A stretch of 64,000 nucleotides of DNA from Tricholomella constricta (lineage: Eukaryota > Basidiomycota > Agaricomycetes > Agaricales > Lyophyllaceae): NCBI GenBank assembly GCA_013368375.1, contig JAACJP010000014.1:620001-684000 (forward strand), read 5' to 3'. Positions within the stretch are counted from its first letter, which is position 1, and each line of letters opens with the position of its first letter. Of the stretch, positions 58,087 to 64,000 are shown in pieces. A model generated the notes under the pieces. That model was given only the letters and a program-made list of their open reading frames with translations. It was not told where the DNA came from and ran no database searches. A program made the translations under genes and the position numbers.

Positions 58087-60119
58087 ATGTTGACCATGAA
58101 CGGTCTTTACTTGTATCTTTTAGAGGGGTTGATCGTCGCCTTGGGTGCATACCTTTTCTTTCGGACTTTGGGAGGCCTGCCATTGCCGCCGGGACCTCGA
58201 GGCTACTTCTTCTTAGGCGTCAAACATCTACTTCGGACCTCTGAGCGGTGGAAGCTCTATCATGCCTGGGCCCAGGAACTCGAAAGTGAGTTTGCCACAG
58301 TATCATGCATTTGCCAGGCGGCCCGTCTCACATCATCTCATGGCGAAAGGTTCTATCATCTCGTTCCGCGTATACAATCGCCAAATCATCGTGTTGAATG
58401 ATGTCACTGCTGTGCATGACCTACTTGAGAAACGCGCAAACCTCTACTCTGATCGTCCGCAATCATGGATGTACCACGAGGTCTGCGACCGCAAGAAGTC
58501 GATATTCAATATCTCGTCCCTTGACCCTCGGCATAAGCAGTATCGCAGGCTCTTGAAAACGAGTCTTAACGTTCGCGCCACCCAGGGGCTCTGGCCCCTC
58601 ATTCAGGCTGAACTCGACACCCTTCTTGATGGGTTTTCCGATAGTCCTAGGAAATATGAGAAGCATATCAGGAGGTACTTACGCCATTTACAGATCCATC
58701 ATGTTTGGTCCTTACGCAGAAATTGCGCAGGAATGCGGCGGCGGTCATCATGAAGATAACATACGGGTATACCGTGACTAGCGACGATCCCTTCATCGAG
58801 GTCGCAGAAGAAGCCTCAAAGATATCAGGCCTGGCAACGGCACCAGGCAGGTGGCTCGTAGATTACTACCCAATCAGTAAGCGTTCCACTGTCTTTTGGG
58901 TCCACCTCAAGTGACATTGACACCATGTCAATCCAGTCCGTTTCATCCCTTCCTTTTTCCCTGGAACAGGGTGGAAGCGACAAGGTGAGGCGTGGAGACA
59001 GCGTCTCGATGCGCTGTCTGGAGTCCCACATGCATGGGTAAAAGAACAAATGGTGAGCCTCCCCCTGATACCGAGCGCTGTCATGCGTTGACGTGATTTG
59101 ACAGGCGACGGGCGACTTCACGGAGTCGTTCACGTCGCGACATCTGAGACCCAATGGCACTGGCACGGTTGGTACGGAGGAAGAAGATATCATCAAATGG
59201 TGCGCTGGGGGCTTGTATGCTGGTGCCGGGGATACGGTGGGTTTCAATTGAATGCGAAGACCAAGTTGCTGATTCCTGAGTCTGATGAATCAGACAGTTT
59301 CAGCTCTACTTTCGTTTCTCATGCTCATGGCCGTGCATCCCACAGTCCAGCTCAAGGTTCAAGATGAGCTGGCAAGCGTTGTTGGAAATGACCATATTCC
59401 GCACCCTTCTGATCTCAACAAACTCACATATCTGAATGCTGTCATGAAAGAAGTGCTGCGATTTGCACCTGTTGCCAACCTTGGTAAGTAATGAACCTTA
59501 TCTGCTTGTCTTCTGCGTGTTCAAGTCAAGCCAGCCCTCCCACACAAGGTCACAGAAGAAGACGAGTACAAAGGATACCGAATTCCCAAAGGCGCTACCG
59601 TCATAGCGAATGTATGGTATGTCAAAATCAAAACACTTCCGATTTGATCGTAAAATTTCATGAAAACAAAAAACTCCAGGGCGATTATGCATGACCCACA
59701 GATGTATCCAAATCCATTTCAGTTCAACCCAGAGCGATTTACTTCCCTAGAATTGAAAGACATTTCCACCGCTCTCACTCGTGCTCAACCTGATCCCATG
59801 GCCTATGCATTTGGATTTGGCAGGCGCACATGTCCAGGTACGCGCCACATTCTGGGTTCTGTAATCCGTATGTCGCTGTTGCCTGGCTCATGGGACCCTT
59901 AGGTTCGCACCTCGCGGAAACTTCTATGTTGTTGACCATGGCGGGAATTTTGGCCAAGTTTAACGTATCTCTCCCTGGTGGACAACCGGTCCCCGAATTC
60001 GAATTCACTTCAGGTATAACAAGGTGAGTATTCTGGTTACTTGCGCTAGACCGTAGTACTGAAGCTGGGTATGTAGCCATATTAAGCTATTCGATATTGA
60101 TATTACACCCCGCGTTTAA
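58087..60119 (+). CDS. Cytochrome P450 monooxygenase, copy B
   Basis: The N-terminal anchor is GLIVALGAYLFFRTL, then the Pro-rich hinge LPLPPGPRG. After a 62-nt intron (58287-58348) the protein continues SIISFRVYNRQIIVL. Exons carry LEKRANLYSDRP, the C-helix area KQYRRLLKTSL, the I-helix GLYAGAGDTTVS (near 59210-59300, across an intron), the K-helix KEVLRFAPV, FNPERF and the heme loop FGFGRRTCPGSHLAE, completed across an intron near 59838-59902. The stop is at 60117-60119, about 510 residues. The plan is like the CYP2-like monooxygenases that are abundant in Agaricomycetes. All catalytic residues are present. An alternative ATG lies 9 nt downstream of the chosen one. Substrate unknown; same direction as copy A but low similarity. 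Confidence 0.92.
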
Positions 60120-60561
60120 TTTTTCGAGCTTCATTTGGATTGCATTGAACATTTATTTTATTGATTTGTATCTATACGCTCTGCGCATGCCGCTTCGCTG
60201 CAGATTTTCGCCTCTAATTGTATTTATCAGATTAGTCGAAAGCTCTTCCATGTATCCTTCTTTCTACATCATCTAGATCCTGTGGATGTCCAATATAATT
60301 TCAACGGGTTAGACAATGTAATAGCCATCTCAAGAAGAAAATATAGTCCTTGGCTAAGCTCTCGAATTCGCAAAGGGATCAGAAAGCTGCTGGTGTCCGG
60401 TGTCCTTGATCGCTCGCCGCTCGGTCACGGTCAGTCATGGACACTTGAAGTTAAAGAACTTGAACTTGAACTTGAAGCGCGTCGCGACAATTGCAACGCG
60501 TCCAGCACGTGAAGAGCAGTCCGGACAACAACGCCAAACAACCACTCTCCCAAAGACCACC
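60120..60561. other. Intergenic spacer
   Basis: About 440 bp with AT-rich 3' sequence of the P450 and the promoter of the roadblock gene; a short AACTTGAACTTGAACTTGAA repeat at about 60458-60475. Confidence 0.5.
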
Positions 60562-61191
60562 ATGGTAAGTCCTTGTCCCCATCTCTTCCTTTCAACGAGC
60601 CTCATAATCCTCTCCATAGTCAATAAGCGCAAAAGCAATATTAACTCCCTCAGCATCATCATCATCCACCGCCGCCGCACCAGCTCGGACGTCCTTCATC
60701 TCGCAACCAAATGCCCAAACCCCATCGACCGCCCCAAGCTCATCGACGGCCATGTCGCCTGAACTTGAATCTACGCTCGCTATGCTGTCTTCGCACCGCT
60801 CGGTCTTGGGGTACATGCTTGTGTCGCGCGGGCAGCCGGTGAGCATTATTAGGCACTCGGGGGTGATATTTGAGGGGGAGCAGGGGCGCAAGTACGCGAG
60901 CGTGATTGGGCGCATTGTGGAGAGTGTGCAAGGCGGGCTGGAGGAGGTGCATGCTGGAGAGACGGACGGGGTGCGCGATGGTCTTTTTATATTTTTTTCT
61001 TGCCTTGTCGCTGACTGGTTTCCCTTTTGTAGGATGAGGTGCGATTCATGAGGATCCGGACGAAGAGACACGAGTTGATGATCTCTCCTGGTGCGTCTGC
61101 TATATCTGCTCCGTCCGTTTCGACTGCTTATGGAGTGTTCCACGCAGATGAACGGTATCTCCTGGCTGTCCTGCATGATCCAGCGACATGA
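60562..61191 (+). CDS. Dynein light chain, roadblock/LC7 family
   Basis: The first coding exon is the ATG alone (60562-60564), followed by a 55-nt intron. Exon 2 (from 60620) codes a Ser/Ala/Pro-rich leader and then the domain. Introns follow near 60971-61032 (ETDG to DEVRF) and 61091-61147. The product is about 145 residues. The core VLGYMLVSRGQPVSIIRHSG, IVESVQGGLEE, RFMRIRTKRHELMISPDE and YLLAVLHDPAT is the roadblock fold. It binds the dynein intermediate chain and takes part in cargo motion along microtubules. The Ser-rich N-terminal leader of about 45 residues is longer than in animals. The start at 60562 rather than the internal Met at 60752 is chosen because the splice sites are good; this is inferred. 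Confidence 0.9.
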
Positions 61192-62010
61192 TATGATGGG
61201 CTGATCTTCTCGGTTTCGCGATCCTTCTTGCTTTCCTCCGCGTACCTCTGTATATCTACGGGACTCTTGGATATCGAATCCGTTACTCTATTTTAGATCC
61301 TTGTCATCACGTCACACCGGCTCAAACTCATCCACACACCGAGTCCGTGATGCAATATTACCTGTTCCTTCAAAAACCTACTTCAACTTCGGCGGTACTT
61401 CTGCAACCTCTTTTGTGGATTGTCTGCACCTCATTGTATCTAAAGCTTCAATCGAGGCTTAAATGGCCGTTCGGAAAGTAATAACCGAATTTACCCGACA
61501 AGCTCTACGGAAGCTTGGAGGTTTTTAATCCGCCTGCCCGATTCATTTCTCAGGAGGAGCGTAATATCATCAATCGCTCGGAAGTCAACCTTCTTGATGT
61601 CTCGCAACATCCTCAGTCACCTTTGACATGGCCTCGATTTCCTTGATTACTGCACATGCCCTCTGCTCCATTGTGGAACCGCTCCGGTATTTCTGGTACA
61701 GCAATTCAATATCCATTAGTACTAAGCGCTGGCAAATGCGACGACACGATTCAGCTGCCGGCGTGCCGCTACTCGTGTACTTCCCTCATTACGTGTGTCA
61801 ATACTGTCGCTTACCACTGGGTCTCACTCTTACCATTTGTAAATAACTTTAGGATAAAAAACACGTTGTAGTTGTACCCGACAAAAAGGCCGTTTGATTT
61901 CTGAATCAAGAGACGTCAAAATTATCTTATCTTTCGAAGTGTTGAACTTCTTTTAGGCGCTCGTGGATAAATGCATGCTGCAGCATCGTGGGCATGGCAC
62001 GCTCCCTGCA
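61192..62010. other. Intergenic, no gene recognised
   Basis: About 820 bp; short frames only. Contains the promoter of the BTB gene. Confidence 0.5.
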
Positions 62011-62481
62011 ATGGATCCCCCGTCTGAACCTGCAATCGTCTCCAACGATATGGAAGATCTGGGGCCTCTGATAATGTCTTATCCGAGTCCTGAGCCATCT
62101 CGTCATAACGAGTATTACATCCACGATGAAATGGCTATTTTTCTGGTAAGTTTGCCTTTCAACTGAAAGGAATCGCTCATGCATGTTTTGAATTAGGTGG
62201 AAAACACACTGTTCAAAGTTCATCGCCACTTTCTGATCCAAGAATCGGAGGTCTTCCATTGGATGTTCGCGTGTTCTCCGCGCCTTAACGGTCCTGAAGG
62301 CATGAATGATAACAAACCGATTCATCTCCCCGGAGTGCTCCGCAGAGAATTCGAACGACTCCTCGACTTTTTCTATCACGGGTATTCACATTCTCTCAGA
62401 GCCTCACATGTGCGCATTGCTCATAACTTGTTACTATTAGGATGTATCCACAACGACTGGGCGGTCGATTGTCGTTGAATC
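62011..62481 (+). pseudogene. BTB/POZ domain gene interrupted by a Copia element
   Basis: Starts MDPPSEPAIVSNDMEDLGP. After an intron near 62145-62197 it reads VENTLFKVHRHFLIQESEVF and then HLPGVLRREFERLLDFFYH, the usual beginning and middle of a short Agaricomycete BTB protein. Another GT-AG intron is likely near 62382-62438. About 40 nt after it, the LTR of a Copia element begins (62482). The rest of the BTB fold and the normal C-terminus are missing here. If the intron is not used, the frame stops at 62476-62478. Members are nuclear or cytosolic protein-interaction modules. The gene is probably broken by the insertion; its other half should lie right of the window. Confidence 0.75.
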
Positions 62482-62804
62482 TGTTAGAATTCGACTATAG
62501 TAGACAGAGAAGATTAACCTCAGTCCGGTATAAGTGACTGAATATTGCCGTACCTATAGTAGACAGAGAAGATTAACTAAGGTACGTCAGTATATGATAT
62601 AAGGTAAGATAGAAAGAATAGGCTCACCCTCAGTCCGGTATAAGTGACTGAGGGTACTAGGTAGGGGAAGTAGGTATTTATATGTATTGTATAGTAGATA
62701 GTCCTTTGTTATAAGTAGGATGAAAGGAATAAGAAATGTCCTTTGATCGAGCATGAAAGCTCGATCGCGTGAGTCGCTTTATGGTGCATGACCATATCGC
62801 AACA
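62482..62804 (-). repeat. 3' LTR of the Ty1/Copia element
   Basis: Bounded by TGTTGCG on the minus strand at 62804, right after the purine-rich GGTGAGGAGGAG (polypurine tract), and by TCTAACA at 62482, giving 323 bp. Internal sequences are repeated: CTATAGTAGACAGAGAAG at 62495 and 62554, and CCTCAGTCCGGTATAAG at 62518 and 62628. The 5-bp target duplication at the left would be GAATC (62477-62481); its partner is outside the window. Confidence 0.8.
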
Positions 62805-62816
62805 CTCCTCCTCACC
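62805..62816 (-). other. Polypurine tract of the Copia element
   Basis: GGTGAGGAGGAG on the minus strand directly precedes the LTR start TGTTG; typical priming site for plus-strand synthesis. Confidence 0.65.
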
Positions 62817-62847
62817 GTAAAGTGGCTCCTCCTCGCATGGAATCCTA

Positions 62848-64000
62848 TCAGCGTAGTCCAAGCATGTATCGAAGTCTGGTGAACTGGGGTAGTGGTAGCG
62901 CTTTTGTGAATACGTCGGCAATATTGTCTTTCGTGTTGATGTATCGGATCGTGAGTTCCTGAGATGCGACGCGTTCCCGAAGGAAGTGATACTTGATGTC
63001 GACGTGTTTGACGCGAGAGTGAAGAAGGGGGTCTTCGGATAGATTAATGGCTGCATTGTTGTCGCATAGAATAGTGGTTGGACCGAGTAGGGGTATTTCG
63101 ACTGCCGTAAGGAGTGCTCGTAGCCAGATACATTCTTGAGCGGAGTCGAACGCTGCCATGTACTCTGCCTCGCATGAGGACGCGGCGACTGTTTTTTGTT
63201 TTCGGGATGCCCAGGAAATGGCGCCGGAACCGAGAGACCATGTATAGCCGCCGACACTTCGACGGGTGTCGAGACAGTTCGCCCAATCTGAGTCCGTGAA
63301 ACCTACTAGGGATGTAAGATCTTTTCCCCCTAGATGAAGTTTGAGATTTCGCGTCCCCTTTAAGTAGCGTACAAGACGGATAGCCGCGTTCCAGTGGATG
63401 TATGAGTAGGAGTCTAGGTACTGGGTGAGTTGCTGGACGGCGTATTGGATGTCGGGACGCGTGGAGATCGCTAAGTAGAGAAGGCATCCTACGAGTGAGC
63501 GATAAGGAAGTTTGTCAATTGCTTGCTGGTCCTCTGGTGGTAGCGTCGAGCGGTCGACGCGTCGTAGCTTCAGACCAGGTTCCATCGGCGACGACAGTGG
63601 TGCGGCATCTCTCTGTCCGAATTGGAGAATGGTTTTGTCGATTAGAGCAGTCTGGGAAAGTCGTACAGAGTGATTGGGGCGATCCCACTCAACGGCGATC
63701 CCAACAATATGACGGGGAGTACCCAAGTCGGAGATTGTCCAGGCGGAGCGCATTTGCTCTTTGAAGCGATTGTTTTCTGCCTCAGAGCTCGCGATCGATA
63801 GGAAGTCGTCCACGTGGACGGCCGTGATTACTGTTCCAGTGTCGGATTTGCGATAATAGACACAGGACTCACATGGCAGTCGGGTGAAACCCCAGTTGAT
63901 CATATTCTCATTCAGGGTCTTGTTCCATATGCGACCAGCCTGTTTCATTCCGTAGAGGCCGCGTTGTAGGCACCATACCCAGTTCTCCTTTCCGGGCTCT
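62848..64000 (-). CDS. Ty1/Copia pol, C-terminal part (reverse transcriptase and RNase H; partial at window edge)
   Basis: The open minus-strand frame enters from the right edge and stops at 62848. It carries GLYGMKQAGRIWNKTL, the catalytic VHVDDFLSIAS (near 63790-63825) and the later RT/connection motif YRSLVGCLLYLAISTRPDI. The Copia RNase H follows, with FTDSDWANCLDTRRSVGGY, SCEAEYMA and LCDNNAA. The last helix is KDNIADVFTKALPLPQF. No internal stop was seen. The protease and integrase should lie beyond 64000. Gene order (pol then 3' LTR) confirms minus orientation. It interrupts the BTB gene at 62481. Confidence 0.92.
   Translation of the reverse strand, partial: EPGKENWVWCLQRGLYGMKQAGRIWNKTLNENMINWGFTRLPCESCVYYRKSDTGTVITAVHVDDFLSIASSEAENNRFKEQMRSAWTISDLGTPRHIVGIAVEWDRPNHSVRLSQTALIDKTILQFGQRDAAPLSSPMEPGLKLRRVDRSTLPPEDQQAIDKLPYRSLVGCLLYLAISTRPDIQYAVQQLTQYLDSYSYIHWNAAIRLVRYLKGTRNLKLHLGGKDLTSLVGFTDSDWANCLDTRRSVGGYTWSLGSGAISWASRKQKTVAASSCEAEYMAAFDSAQECIWLRALLTAVEIPLLGPTTILCDNNAAINLSEDPLLHSRVKHVDIKYHFLRERVASQELTIRYINTKDNIADVFTKALPLPQFTRLRYMLGLR

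Noticed and set aside
9238..60119. Single secondary-metabolite cluster joining the O-methyltransferases and P450s
   Set aside because: They are about 40 kb apart with ribosomal, autophagy-type and other unrelated genes around, and there is no backbone synthase in the window.

Overview
The window is a stretch of filamentous basidiomycete DNA, most likely an Agaricomycete. The evidence is genes cut by many 45-75 nt GT-AG introns, families typical of that group (DUF6533 and DUF6534 seven-helix proteins, an Agaricomycete-type F-box/LRR protein, a short BTB protein, paired cytochrome P450s), and Ty3/Gypsy, Ty1/Copia and RNase H-bearing LINE elements. Species cannot be fixed from the sequence. All gene models below were built by hand from reading frames and splice junctions.

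Layout. 1-6.4 kb is a nest of retroelements: a minus-strand Ty3/Gypsy element (pol, gag, 5' LTR) inserted into a plus-strand LINE that ends in a poly(A) run. 7.5-9.0 kb holds an Atg14/UVRAG-type autophagy subunit. 9.2-15.7 kb is a direct tandem duplication carrying two intact ten-exon O-methyltransferase genes. 17.5-19.3 kb has a DUF6534 membrane protein with a 13-nt micro-exon. A 489-bp non-autonomous hAT-like element lies at 21.5-22.0 kb. 22.5-30.6 kb carries two minus-strand, unrecognised membrane proteins that look like diverged paralogues: one expanded by nineteen 15-residue acidic repeats, the other by tandem duplication of whole phase-0 exon-intron cassettes. Then follow a KEL3/KLHDC4 kelch protein, an F-box/LRR protein, a zinc alcohol/formaldehyde dehydrogenase-like enzyme, a damaged histidine acid phosphatase, a PMR5/Cas1p-type acyl-esterase, ribosomal protein eL14, a secreted DUF1838 protein, a DUF6533 membrane protein, a TMEM242-like mitochondrial protein, an HPP-family membrane protein, two P450s, a roadblock dynein light chain, and a BTB gene cut by a Ty1/Copia element that runs off the right edge.

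How the genes relate. Most are independent housekeeping or accessory genes on both strands, with no operon-like logic. The two O-methyltransferases and the two P450s are the only secondary-metabolism-type enzymes, but they lie about 40 kb apart with housekeeping genes between them, so a biosynthetic cluster is not supported. The most unusual items are the Gypsy element's apparent Tf1-like self-priming site with a -1 frameshift signal, and the repeat-expanded membrane-protein pair at 22.5-30.6 kb.
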